DNA of 64,000 nt from DASUPK01 sp963763955 (GTDB lineage Bacteria; Actinomycetota; Thermoleophilia; Solirubrobacterales; 70-9): positions 186,001-250,000 of the forward strand of contig CAVXQP010000009.1 of the NCBI GenBank assembly GCA_963763955.1, written 5' to 3'. This document shows, piece by piece, positions 41,260-49,465 of the stretch. Under the pieces are notes generated by a model. It searched no databases and was not told the origin of the DNA. It saw nothing but the letters and a program-made list of their open reading frames with translations. The translations under genes and the position numbers were made by a program. Position 1 is the first letter of the stretch, and the number at the start of each line of letters is the position of its first letter.

Positions 41260-41862
41260 TGAGGACCGCTTCCTGTCCAGTGTTGATCACGCCCAGAGGA
41301 CTTGCGCACACCGCCGAGACCGAGCAAAGGAGGGGTAGATCACATCGGAGTCAACGGTGCCGACCCGACTCCGATCCACCACGACATAGGGATCAACGAA
41401 CGAGAGAGATCTTGGCGCGTCGTCTGAAGATACGCGTCGATGTGCTCGCGCACGATCTCGACGTTCTCCTGCAACCTCCCCACGAAGTATCTCGCTAAGC
41501 GGGCTATCCCTCGCGGGGCGAACCAGCCATGAGCCAGGCCAGCGCCCAAGCGCCTCCCTAACGCGACGAGGAGCACTGCCGCCCCTCAGGGCTCCGTTTT
41601 GCAGCGAGGCGGATCGATCCTTGCGCTTTCCGTACGCATGGAGAGCGGCGATCTCCGCTCCGTAGTGACTGCGCAACGAGATCGCTGCGCAGCAGGGATG
41701 TCGGCCGCTCGCCGTCTGAATACGTTCGGACCATGACCCTTCGCCCCAAGCCCGACTAAGTGCATGACCCACGTTGGGCGAACGCCGCCGTTCCGTGGGC
41801 GAGACAGCGAGGTCGTGCGGGGCAGCATCGCCGCGCGGCACCTGAGAGCCTGCCGCCGGCGA
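41260..41862 (-). pseudogene. SnoaL-like remnant and non-coding sequence
   Basis: On the reverse strand 41338-41477 encodes QENVEIVREHIDAYLQTT and, in another frame, APRSLSFVDPYVVVDRSRVG, the N-terminal half of a SnoaL paralogue. The start codon is changed from ATG to AGG, one base is lost before it, the frame is broken near 41420, and the -10 element GATACT survives at 41486-41491. A partial hairpin repeat is near 41495-41509. From 41510 to 41862 I see no gene. Confidence 0.7.
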
Positions 41863-42987
41863 TCAGCATCGGAGGGCACCGCCGGAGAGCCAGCGTCCAC
41901 GCCACATGACACGGCAGACGGCACCGGTGTCGTCGAATATCACGAGATCCGCCGGCGAGCCCGGCGCCAGCCGTGGCGGCATCCCCATCGCCGCCGCGGG
42001 GGACTCGCTGGCCGCGGCGACCGCCTCAGCAAGTGTTGCACCGGTCAGCTCCGACCAGCGTCTCACTGCTTCGTCCAAGGTCAGCCTGCTCCCGGCAAGG
42101 GTCCCGTCGGGAGCGCGTACCGAGCCGCCGCTGTCGCTCTCGATCGTCGAACCGGCTAGCTCGTACCGGCCGGGGGGCGCGGCCGCAGCCGGCGTCGCAT
42201 CGCTGACGAGCACAACCCGAGACCCGGCCGCCCGCCGAACGAGCTCGAGCACGATCGCGTCGATGTGCACGCCGTCGGCGATCACACCCGCCCGGACGCG
42301 CTCGTCCACCAGTGCCAGCCCAGCCAAGCCGGGCGCGCGATGGCCGAGCGGCCCCATAGCGTTGAAGACGTGGGTCGCCATGGTGGCGCCCGCCTCGATC
42401 GCCGCCTGCCCGGTCTCTGCATCGGCGTCCGAATGGCCGAGCGAGACGATGACCCCACGTGCCACGAGGCGCGAGATCAGCTGCAAGGCGCCGGGTAGCT
42501 CCGGCGCCAGTGTCACCATTCGCACCGCCGGTGAGTCCAGCCACGCAGGAACCCCCTGCGCCGGAACCCGAAGGCGCTCCACAGCATGGATCCCAGCGTG
42601 CTTGGGGCTCAGGAACGGGCCCTCGACATGTGCGCCGATCACTCCCGAGGCTGGATCAGATGCGCGCTCCTCGAGCTCCGAGAGCACGCGCTCGGCGGTC
42701 GCGTCATCCGGACTTATGAGCGTGGGCAGGTAGCTCGTAACGCCGTGGACGAGCTGGACATGCTCGATGCGGTCCAGGCTGTCACCCCCGCCGCAGACCT
42801 CCCTGCCGCTCGCGCCGTTCACCTGCAGGTCACAGAGGCCCGGCGCCAGAATCCCGCCCGGGCGTTCGTCGGGCTCACGCCGAGGGTCGCCCGCTCCGGT
42901 GGCCCTTACCACAGCGCCGTCGAGCTCGATCCACCCTTCCTCCAGCCGCCCGCCGCGAGCGATCCGCCCCGCGATCAGTAACGTCAC
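41863..42987 (-). CDS. nagA: N-acetylglucosamine-6-phosphate deacetylase
   Basis: A 374-residue amidohydrolase that removes acetate from GlcNAc-6-P. Metal and catalytic motifs are visible: APGLCDLQVNGASG, GAHVEGPFLSPKHAGIH (Glu ligand), SLGHSDADAETG (His), THVFNAMGPLGHR (His), ADGVHID and VLVSDATPAAAAP (catalytic Asp). The GTG start overlaps the upstream fusion gene's stop (GTGA), so they are coupled. Together they convert GlcNAc-6-P to fructose-6-P. Earlier in-frame starts up to 43194 run into the neighbour and are rejected. Confidence 0.93.
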   Translation of the reverse strand: MTLLIAGRIARGGRLEEGWIELDGAVVRATGAGDPRREPDERPGGILAPGLCDLQVNGASGREVCGGGDSLDRIEHVQLVHGVTSYLPTLISPDDATAERVLSELEERASDPASGVIGAHVEGPFLSPKHAGIHAVERLRVPAQGVPAWLDSPAVRMVTLAPELPGALQLISRLVARGVIVSLGHSDADAETGQAAIEAGATMATHVFNAMGPLGHRAPGLAGLALVDERVRAGVIADGVHIDAIVLELVRRAAGSRVVLVSDATPAAAAPPGRYELAGSTIESDSGGSVRAPDGTLAGSRLTLDEAVRRWSELTGATLAEAVAAASESPAAAMGMPPRLAPGSPADLVIFDDTGAVCRVMWRGRWLSGGALRC

Positions 42988-44255
42988 CCGGACTCCTCGA
43001 CGGTAGAAAGCGCCGCCTGGGCGGGGAGCCTCATCGCCGCCATCGCGCGGCGGCGCTGAACCGGCGCGGCTCTCAAAGCCGCAAGCTCCGAGAGCAGCGG
43101 CCGCAGCCATGGCCCCTTCATCTCGACGCGAAACGAAAGCCGGAGGGCAAGCGTGCGGTATGGCCAGAAAAAGTAGGGCGCACGGATATGCCAAGCGGAA
43201 GTAACCACGACCACCCAGAGCACGTCCCCGATCGCTCGGATGATTGGCAGGGAGCGCGCCGCGTTCTCAGCAGTGTTGCGTCCGGCATCCTCGAGCAGCG
43301 CCGGCACGTCGGCGAGCGGCCACTCGGCCTTCATCTGCTCTGCCTCGGACAGCCCCTTCAGGGTTCGGGTGTAACCGGTCAGGATTACCGCACGCGGCGG
43401 ATCGGCGCGACAGACGTCAATTGCGCGATCGATCCGGGCGCGCGATTCGTCGGAGATCCGATGTTCGGCGCTGACGCCGGGCTCGCGGTGCCCCAGCACC
43501 ACCACGGCGCGCTTGCTCGACCAGCTCCGCTGCGGCCTGAGCAGCGATGCTGCGGCCAGGTCGGCGACGATTGTCAGCCGCGGATGGTCGCGTAAGAGCG
43601 ACGCGGGACAGTCGGGCGTCTGATCGCCCTCAAGCATCGCCTTCAGCGCCCGGGCCTTCGCCTCTCCCGAGACGAGCAAGAGGAGCTCCCGCGCGAGAAG
43701 CAGCGTCCGCAGACCGACGGTGAGCGCCTCCCCCGGGACCTCCGCCAGCCCTCCGAAGTCCGCCGCGGCGTCCTCGCGGGTGGCAGCGTGGAGGCGCACG
43801 AGTCGCGCCCCGGCCTCGACCGGCGCCCCGGGCTCATCGAATGCGACGTGGCCATCGCGACCGATCCCGAGCACCACGAGATCGATCGGCGCCTCGTCGA
43901 GCAGCGCCTGGTGGCGTGCGCACTCGCCTTCGGGGTCGGCCGCGGAGCCATCCAGGCCACAGATGGCGCGAAAGCGGACCCCCGCAAGCTCGCGGCGCAG
44001 GTAGGCGCGATAGCTGCGCTCGTCCTCCGGCCCGAGCCCGGCGTACTCGTCGAGCTGGAATAGGGTCGCTTCCTCCGCGGGAAGGCTGCCGTCCGCGGAG
44101 TGGGCCCGTAGGGCCTCGTACATGCCGAGCGGAGTGTGCCCAGTGGGAAGGATCATGCGAAGCTCGGCCCGAGCCCGTAGCCGGTTTGCCACCAGCTCGC
44201 CACCGAGCAGCGCCACATTCCTCGAATGCCTGAGCACGAGGGGGGTCGGGGGCAT
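42984..44255 (-). CDS. Glucosamine-6-phosphate deaminase fused to YdcF/DUF218 domain
   Basis: A 423-residue fusion. Residues 1-250 are NagB/6-phosphogluconolactonase-like: ILPTGHTPLGMYEAL, LFQLDEYAGLGPEDERSYRA and VVLGIGRDGHVAFDEPGAP. Residues 255-400 are a DUF218 (YdcF/ElyC/SanA) domain: AVVVLGHREPG, ARIDRAIDVCR, DAGRNTAENAARSLPIIRAI and VVVVTSAWHIRAPYFFWPYR. NagB makes fructose-6-P and ammonia from glucosamine-6-P; the added domain may bind a nucleotide or sugar phosphate. I place the start at ATG 44255, with TAAACT about seven bases upstream. NagA follows with a GTGA overlap. Confidence 0.88.
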   Translation of the reverse strand: MPPTPLVLRHSRNVALLGGELVANRLRARAELRMILPTGHTPLGMYEALRAHSADGSLPAEEATLFQLDEYAGLGPEDERSYRAYLRRELAGVRFRAICGLDGSAADPEGECARHQALLDEAPIDLVVLGIGRDGHVAFDEPGAPVEAGARLVRLHAATREDAAADFGGLAEVPGEALTVGLRTLLLARELLLLVSGEAKARALKAMLEGDQTPDCPASLLRDHPRLTIVADLAAASLLRPQRSWSSKRAVVVLGHREPGVSAEHRISDESRARIDRAIDVCRADPPRAVILTGYTRTLKGLSEAEQMKAEWPLADVPALLEDAGRNTAENAARSLPIIRAIGDVLWVVVVTSAWHIRAPYFFWPYRTLALRLSFRVEMKGPWLRPLLSELAALRAAPVQRRRAMAAMRLPAQAALSTVEESG

Positions 44256-44380
44256 GGCGATTAGTTTTATCGTTGAGCCGATCGCCGCGAAGGTGCACGA
44301 CACCGCACACCCTTCACCGCACCTCTGATCAGCTGAGGTCGCGGCAGCTCGGCAATGACTCGGGATAGGTTTTCCCGACC

Positions 44381-45088
44381 ATGATCGACCCGCCTCTCTA
44401 CCCGCACGTGGTCGTCGGATACGAGTCGCACGACCGCGGCGAGGACGCCAAGTTCCTCGGGGAGTTGATCGTCAGAGCGGCAGGGGGCGAACTTGCAGTC
44501 CTTAATGTCGACGACGCCGATCCCGCGGAGGTCCTGCGGCGTATGGCCGAGCGTGGCGAGGCCGACCTGATCGTGCTTGGGTCTACCCACCGGACAGCGA
44601 TCGGCTCCGTCGCGCCCGGGAGCGTCGCCGAGAACCTCCTTCGTGGTGCCCGTTCCCGGCTCCTGATTGCACCCAAGGGCTATTCGAAATGGGACCACTC
44701 CGATGACCGCTTGCGGGTGATTGCTGTCGGCTACGACGCGACGGCCGAGTCATCGGCCGCACTTGCCGATGCAGCCGAGCTCACTCGGCGCGCACACGCG
44801 TCGATGCGGGTGATCGCGGTCGCCTCGCCGGCGACTCCGGTGGAGGTCTTGCAAGCCCAGCTCCACGATGCTGCAGCAGGACTCCCCTCCGAGCTCCGCG
44901 CCCTGCCGGTCCTCGAAAGAGGAGATCCGGATGAGAAGTTGCTCGGAGCGGCCAAGCTGGGAGTAGACCTTCTCGTCCTCGGGTCCAGGGGTCATGGCCC
45001 AATGAAGCGACTTGTACTCGGCAGCGTCTCCTCTCGCGTGATCCGTGAGTCACCGGCTCCGGTGATGATTGTGCCGCGACCCAGGTAG
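44381..45088 (+). CDS. Universal stress protein, two tandem domains
   Basis: A 235-residue protein with two Usp domains. The first (residues 1-95) is short but has LIVLGSTHRTAIGSVAPGSV; the second (about 107-235) has VIAVGYDATAESSAALADA and LLVLGSRGHGPMKRLVLGSV, the G2xG9xG(S/T) ATP motif. It is probably a nucleotide-binding stress protein. TAGGTT lies nine bases before ATG 44381. It faces away from the nag genes. Confidence 0.88.
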   Translation: MIDPPLYPHVVVGYESHDRGEDAKFLGELIVRAAGGELAVLNVDDADPAEVLRRMAERGEADLIVLGSTHRTAIGSVAPGSVAENLLRGARSRLLIAPKGYSKWDHSDDRLRVIAVGYDATAESSAALADAAELTRRAHASMRVIAVASPATPVEVLQAQLHDAAAGLPSELRALPVLERGDPDEKLLGAAKLGVDLLVLGSRGHGPMKRLVLGSVSSRVIRESPAPVMIVPRPR

Positions 45089-45565
45089 ACCGCGGACCTC
45101 ACCCTTCAGCCCTTTGTCTCTTTATGGGACGATCGGCGGCGCTCGGCTATGGCAGCGCTCGCGCCGCGGAGTGCCTCGGTCAGCAAGGTGCCGTCGTGCT
45201 CGGAACCGGGCAGCATTAACGCCGTCGGGTGGAACTGGCAGAACTCCAGGTCCGCGAGATCAGCGCCAGCCGCGTGGGCGAGGATCGTTCCCGCTCCGAT
45301 CGCCCCCATGGATTGGTGGCGGCGGAGTGAGGGCGCAGGGCGAAGCTCCCCTCGGTTCCTTCACGGATGAGGCGAATCCTCTGATCACCGGGAACAAGGC
45401 CGACCGTCGGTCAGATAGCTGCTCTCCGCCACCACCGTCTCCGGCTGGACCTTGCGGCGGTGAAGTCGGAAAAAGCGGCTATCCGGTGTGCGTGAAAGCT
45501 GCGATTTCGGGCGGCTCAAGTAGCGCAGCGGATCCTTAGCCTCGACTACCCTCAGAAAGGAGTTC
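45089..45565 (-). pseudogene. nadB (L-aspartate oxidase) fragment and non-coding DNA
   Basis: On the reverse strand 45160-45309 encodes GAGTILAHAAGADLADLEFC QFHPTALMLPGSEHDG and LLTEALRG, a piece from the middle of L-aspartate oxidase. Both ends are lost; the frame then continues for 18 unrelated codons to a stop at 45106. A decayed hairpin repeat is at 45472-45492. No complete gene is seen in this stretch. Confidence 0.7.
45472..45492. repeat. REP-like hairpin, half copy
   Basis: On the reverse strand CGGATAGCCGCTTTTTCC matches the junction between hairpins A and B of the archetype. Confidence 0.4.
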
Positions 45566-46030
45566 ATGTCCCAAGAAGCCAGAGCCGACGCGTCGGTCCT
45601 GATCGCCTATGACGGCTCCGATTACGCCAAGGCGGCGATCACCCAGGCAGGTCGGCAGCTCCGCACGCCGCGAGCCGCGATCGTCCTTTCGGTCTTCGAG
45701 CCTTTGGAGGCGCTCCCCTTCTGGGGAGTTGCGTACGCGAGGGTGCCCGCCGGCTTCGCTGAGGAGGCCGAGCAGCAGGCAAACGATGTCGCCCTCGAGG
45801 GCGCAACCTTGGCCGGGGAGGCCGGCTTTGAGGCCGAGGCGACCGCGATCGAAGGCAGCCCGGTTTGGAAGCGGATCACCGAGGTGGCGAAGGACCGTGA
45901 GGCCGGGTTGATCGTGATCGGCTCGCACGGCCGAAGCGGGTTCAGCTACGCCGCGATGGGAAGTGTCGCCACTGCTGTGGCACACCATGCCACCGCGCCG
46001 GTCTTGATCTGTCGCCTCGCGAACAGCTAG
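45566..46030 (+). CDS. Universal stress protein, single domain
   Basis: A 154-residue Usp domain: SVLIAYDGSDYAKAAITQAG at the N terminus and the ATP-binding LIVIGSHGRSGFSYAAMGSV near residue 115. AAAGGAG lies five to six bases before the ATG, a clear ribosome site. It is the second of three Usp genes in the accessory region. Confidence 0.92.
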   Translation: MSQEARADASVLIAYDGSDYAKAAITQAGRQLRTPRAAIVLSVFEPLEALPFWGVAYARVPAGFAEEAEQQANDVALEGATLAGEAGFEAEATAIEGSPVWKRITEVAKDREAGLIVIGSHGRSGFSYAAMGSVATAVAHHATAPVLICRLANS

Positions 46031-46100
46031 CTGGCACGAAGCTGCGGACGCGTCTGCGATGACCAGTTGGGCAAGCCCGGGTGATGTGCCCTCCGAAAAG

Positions 46101-46113
46101 CGCCGCTTTCCAT
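46101..46113. repeat. REP-like hairpin, left half interrupted by IS30
   Basis: CGCCGCTTTCCAT matches hairpin A up to the loop and then meets IS30. The right half ATGCAAAGCAGC is at 47457-47468. Confidence 0.7.
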
Positions 46114-47456
46114 GGTGGTCTCAAACCTCCGCCGCACCACCCGAGAGAGTCAGCGACTTCGCTGACGAACGATGGAGGTGCGGAGATGCCAAAGGGCCAC
46201 TACCTGACCGAGGCCGTCAAGGACGCGATCTGGGAGCTGCGAGCGAAGGGGCTGAGCGATCGCGAGATCGGGCGCCGGCTCGGCCTTGCCCGGGGGACCG
46301 TGAGCCACCACCTGGCGAGAGCGGGTGGGATCCGACCGAGGGCACGGCGGCGCCCCGGGAGGTGCCTGAGCCTGGAAGAGCGCGAGGAGATCTCGCGCGC
46401 GATCGCCCGCGGGCACTCGGCCCGCGCGATCGCCCGCACCCTCGGGCGCTCCCACACGACGATCGGCCGGGAGATCGACCGCTGCGGAGGGCGGGGGCAT
46501 TACCGCGCCCACGCCGCAGAGCGCGAGGCCTCAAGGAGGGCGCGGCGGCCGCGGCCGACCAAGCTCGAGCTGCACCCGGAGCTTCGCCGGCTCGTGATCG
46601 AGCGCCTCAAGGAGGACAACTCCCCCCAGCAGATCGCGGGCTGGCTCAGGCTCGAATACCCCGACAATGAGGAGATGCGGGTCTCCCACGAGACGATCTA
46701 CCGCGCCCTCTACGTGCAGGCGCGGGGGACGCTCAAGCGCGAGCTCACCCGCCACCTGAGACGAGGCCGCTCGAGGCGCTATGCCCGCTCGCAGTCGTCA
46801 AAGCGCCAGAGCCAGGGCAAGCTCACCGGGATGGTGATGATCTCCGAGCGCCCGCCGGAGGTCGCAGACCGCGCCGTCCCCGGCCACTGGGAGGGCGACC
46901 TCCTGATCGGGACGCGAACCAACGCGATCGCGACCCTGGTCGAGCGCCAAACCCGCTACTGCCAGCTCGTCGCCCTGCCCGAGGGGACCGGCGCCGAAGA
47001 GGTCGCGGATGCGCTCAAGGCGAGCATCACCACCCTGCCAGTCCAGCTTCGCCGCTCGCTCACCTGGGATCAGGGCTCGGAGATGGCGGAGCACCGGCGC
47101 TTCTCTCTCGAGGCCGGCCTGCCGGTCTACTTCTGCGACCCCCGAAGCCCCTGGCAGCGGGGCTCGAACGAGAACACCAACGGCCTCCTGCGCCAGTACT
47201 TCCCCAAGGGCGAGAGCCTCGCCGGAGTCACCCAGGAGCGCTTGGACGAGGTCGCCCGAAAGCTCAACCGCCGCCCGCGCCAGACGCTGGGCTTTCGGAC
47301 CCCGGCCGAGAAGCTCGCCGAGCTGATCGACGGGCTCGAGCAGGCTGGTGCGGAGCGCTGACTCGCTTCGGCCTACGGCCTTTGCTCGACAGCGCTCGGA
47401 ACCAGATGAGACGATGCGAGCCGTCAGGGGTGGTGCATTGACCGGTTGAGGTCAAT
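46114..47456 (+). mobile_element. IS30-family insertion sequence inside a REP-like loop
   Basis: The 1343-base element starts GGTGGTCTCAAACC and ends GGTTGAGGTCAAT. Its ends are imperfect inverted repeats; aligned, 18 of 29 bases match, including CTCAA and GCACCACCC. The dinucleotide AT flanks both sides (46112-46113 and 47457-47458), the 2-base duplication expected of IS30. Removing the element and one AT restores CCGCTTTCCATGCAAAGC, a hairpin A loop. Confidence 0.82.
46186..47361 (+). CDS. IS30-family transposase
   Basis: A 391-residue DDE transposase. The N-terminal HTH reads AIWELRAKGLSDREIGRRLG; a second HTH is SARAIARTLGRSHTTIGREI. The catalytic triad is in GHWEGDLLIG (Asp), TWDQGSEM (Asp) and NENTNGLLRQYFPKG (Glu). 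ATG 46186 has GGAGGT upstream; a longer frame to 46081 runs through the left terminal repeat and is rejected. Length and motifs are complete, so the element may be active. Confidence 0.94.
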   Translation: MPKGHYLTEAVKDAIWELRAKGLSDREIGRRLGLARGTVSHHLARAGGIRPRARRRPGRCLSLEEREEISRAIARGHSARAIARTLGRSHTTIGREIDRCGGRGHYRAHAAEREASRRARRPRPTKLELHPELRRLVIERLKEDNSPQQIAGWLRLEYPDNEEMRVSHETIYRALYVQARGTLKRELTRHLRRGRSRRYARSQSSKRQSQGKLTGMVMISERPPEVADRAVPGHWEGDLLIGTRTNAIATLVERQTRYCQLVALPEGTGAEEVADALKASITTLPVQLRRSLTWDQGSEMAEHRRFSLEAGLPVYFCDPRSPWQRGSNENTNGLLRQYFPKGESLAGVTQERLDEVARKLNRRPRQTLGFRTPAEKLAELIDGLEQAGAER

Positions 47457-47688
47457 ATGCAAAGCAGCACTCTTGGAGTGCGTGGTTCCGACACCGCGCT
47501 CATTAGGATTCGCTAACCCGAGTTCGCAGGACCACTCCACGCGAACTTCAGCCACCACGGGCCAGGAGCAGCCGACGGAGGTCCCAGGTGGCTACATCAG
47601 CAACAGAATCACCAACGTCAGCGCTTCACGGTGTAATGACTCCGGGCCTACTCCGACAGTCCGGCGGCTTGGATGGCTTCCTCTCGGC
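47457..47688 (-). pseudogene. SnoaL C-terminal remnant, with REP half
   Basis: ATGCAAAGCAGC (47457-47468) completes the hairpin broken by IS30. On the reverse strand 47648-47683 encodes EEAIQAAGLSE and a stop, the C terminus of a SnoaL paralogue. Nothing else is recognised. Confidence 0.6.
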
Positions 47689-48105
47689 CTAGGCGGGCAC
47701 GGCTAGGACCGGGCGCTTCGCGATATGCAAGAGGCGGTGGGTCACGCTGCCGAGCAGCACGCCTGCAACCGACGTGCGTCCGCGAGTGCCGGTCACGATG
47801 AGGTCGGCGCCGGTGCGATCGGCGATGTCGACGATCGCATGGGCCGGTCCACCCAGGACGGAGTCGGCGAATTCGACCTCGACCGGGATGCCTCGCGTGG
47901 ACAGGTCCTCGGCCTGTTGCTTGATCTCAGCGCGGATCTCATCCTCGCCCGGGGGCGGAACCTCCCCGCCCTTCGCGGCCGGGTATTGCAGCACGTGAGC
48001 AATCACGAGCTTCGCCTCCTCCTTCTCGGCCAACTCAGTCGCGACGGGGATCGCGTTCCGCGCTTCGTCTGACCCGTCCAAGGCCAATACGATCGTGTCG
48101 AACAT
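47689..48105 (-). CDS. Universal stress protein, single domain
   Basis: A 138-residue Usp domain: TIVLALDGSDEARNAIPVAT at the start and LIVTGTRGRTSVAGVLLGSV for ATP binding. AAGGAG lies before the ATG on the reverse strand. It is the third Usp gene here. The three differ enough in sequence to suggest separate origins rather than recent duplication. Confidence 0.92.
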   Translation of the reverse strand: MFDTIVLALDGSDEARNAIPVATELAEKEEAKLVIAHVLQYPAAKGGEVPPPGEDEIRAEIKQQAEDLSTRGIPVEVEFADSVLGGPAHAIVDIADRTGADLIVTGTRGRTSVAGVLLGSVTHRLLHIAKRPVLAVPA

Positions 48106-48248
48106 CCTTGTCTCCTTCTTGGCGCGGCTTGCAAGTCATGCCTCGACGCTACTCCGGTAGCGCGGCGACTTCCAACCCTCGCCTCGCGTGGTGTACTCGC
48201 GGCCTCGCCCCCTCTCAAGATGACCTTCACGTTCTCCTCCGGCAATGC

Positions 48249-48641
48249 CTACTCCGACAGCCCGGCGGCTTCGAGGGCGTCGAGAGCGGCTTTCTCGTCG
48301 AAGAAGACGCCCCACCAGGCGCACTCTCCCTGTCGCCAGCGGCTGGGTACCCAAAGCGCGTCGTCAAAGGACGGGCCCGCGCGGCCGTGGCCGTGTTGGC
48401 GCACGTTCGCCAGCACCCGATCATCCCCAAGGTCGCGCGTGTCGACGACCTCGACTGTCAAGTCAGCTCCCTCGATCAGCGAGCCCCACAAGCGACGCAT
48501 TCCATCGTGGCCGTCGGAGATGGGGCCCGCCTGGGGCTGGAACTTCACGTCCTGAGCCATCAGCGACAGAAACCCATGCAGGTCCCTTCGGTTGAACATC
48601 TCAGAAGCGCGGCGGGCCAGCTCGACGTTCTCCTCCGACAT
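48249..48641 (-). CDS. SnoaL-like NTF2-fold protein, paralogue 4
   Basis: A 130-residue SnoaL domain (MSEENVELARRASEMFNRRD ... EKAALDALEAAGLSE). GHDGMRRLWGSLIEGADLTV and VVDTRDLGDDRVLANVRQHG are typical strands. GATACT (48651-48656) is nine bases before the ATG, in the same block as the other paralogues. It lies 143 bases from the Usp gene. Confidence 0.83.
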   Translation of the reverse strand: MSEENVELARRASEMFNRRDLHGFLSLMAQDVKFQPQAGPISDGHDGMRRLWGSLIEGADLTVEVVDTRDLGDDRVLANVRQHGHGRAGPSFDDALWVPSRWRQGECAWWGVFFDEKAALDALEAAGLSE

Positions 48642-48650
48642 CGCCTACGC

Positions 48651-48656
48651 AGTATC
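48651..48656 (-). promoter_or_regulatory. Shared SnoaL -10 element, copy C
   Basis: GATACT, nine bases before the ATG of paralogue 4. Confidence 0.5.
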
Positions 48657-48908
48657 TCGCGACCGAGGCGGAGGATCGGAAACCGTGGCGGACGAGCCAG
48701 GGTGCGAGTGCCAGGTGAAGTTCGCGTTAATGCTCAGCACGGTCGATTTCGACTCCGCGATTCGCGGGTATCTAACGACTCCGCTTGCTCTTCGGTTTCT
48801 AGGGAGCCGGAGAAACGCGGGACAGGGAGTCGTCGAGGGTGCCCGCCGGGGTACTGGGCACCCCGGCACTCCTTGCATCTCAGCCGCGGGGGAAGGGGCT
48901 ATCTCGCT

Positions 48909-49127
48909 TCAGGACTCTTTGGGGAAATGCTGGACCTTGACGTCCGAACTCGGATAGAGCGTGGTGGTCGTTCCGTCCTCCCAGCGAACGACGAACGGGG
49001 GTCCACCGTCCTCGCCGTGGACTTCAAGGATCTTGCCGTCTCGTGGGGCTTCGCCCTGATGGTGGCCCTCCACCACCAGCCGATCGCCCGGAACTGCCCG
49101 AAGCTCGCCGGGGCTTTTCTCAGTCAT
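48909..49127 (-). CDS. DUF1918 domain protein
   Basis: A 72-residue SH3-like protein. GDRLVVEGHHQGEAPRDGKI and LEVHGEDGGPPFVVRWEDG match the DUF1918 pattern; the usual GLVFPGPDA end is changed to TTTLYPSSDVKV. Function unknown. GAAGGAGGC lies before the ATG. Family members are common in mycobacterial stress regions. Confidence 0.9.
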   Translation of the reverse strand: MTEKSPGELRAVPGDRLVVEGHHQGEAPRDGKILEVHGEDGGPPFVVRWEDGTTTTLYPSSDVKVQHFPKES

Positions 49128-49465
49128 GGATGGCCTCCTTCTCGCTGTCGGCTCAACCGTAATGGCTCAGGGGTGGGAAAGTGAGCGACCTCGACCGCTT
49201 CGTCGGCTTCTGCCATTCGCAAGCGCGGAGTTCATCGCCTCGTAACTCCTGCGCATGTCTCGACGTTCTCCTGCGACATCGCCCGCCCAGTATCTCGCGG
49301 CGAACCGCTGCTTTCCATGCAAAGCGGCGCTCGTGTTGGTTCCCCCGGTCGCTTGCGCAACGCGCGAGAAGTAGCGTAAGGGCCGTCTCCAGGGAGAAAG
49401 GGGAGCCTGAGGGCGGCGTGGCCCCTCAGCAGCCGGGACCGCTCAAGCCGCCCGTGCGGCGAGCC
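49128..49465 (-). pseudogene. SnoaL N-terminal remnant, with REP copy
   Basis: On the reverse strand ATG 49279 begins MSQENVE and then diverges to a stop within 16 codons. The -10 element GATACT at 49289-49294 is intact, nine bases away. The hairpin repeat at 49308-49327 is immediately upstream. No other gene is seen in this 338-base gap. Confidence 0.65.
49308..49327. repeat. REP-like hairpin A copy
   Basis: CTGCTTT-CCATGC-AAAGCGG, a seven-pair stem with one G-T pair, lies upstream of a SnoaL remnant. Confidence 0.65.

Noticed and set aside
46081..46185. Upstream extension of the IS30 transposase
   Set aside because: It passes through the left inverted repeat and flanking hairpin, and a ribosome site marks ATG 46186.
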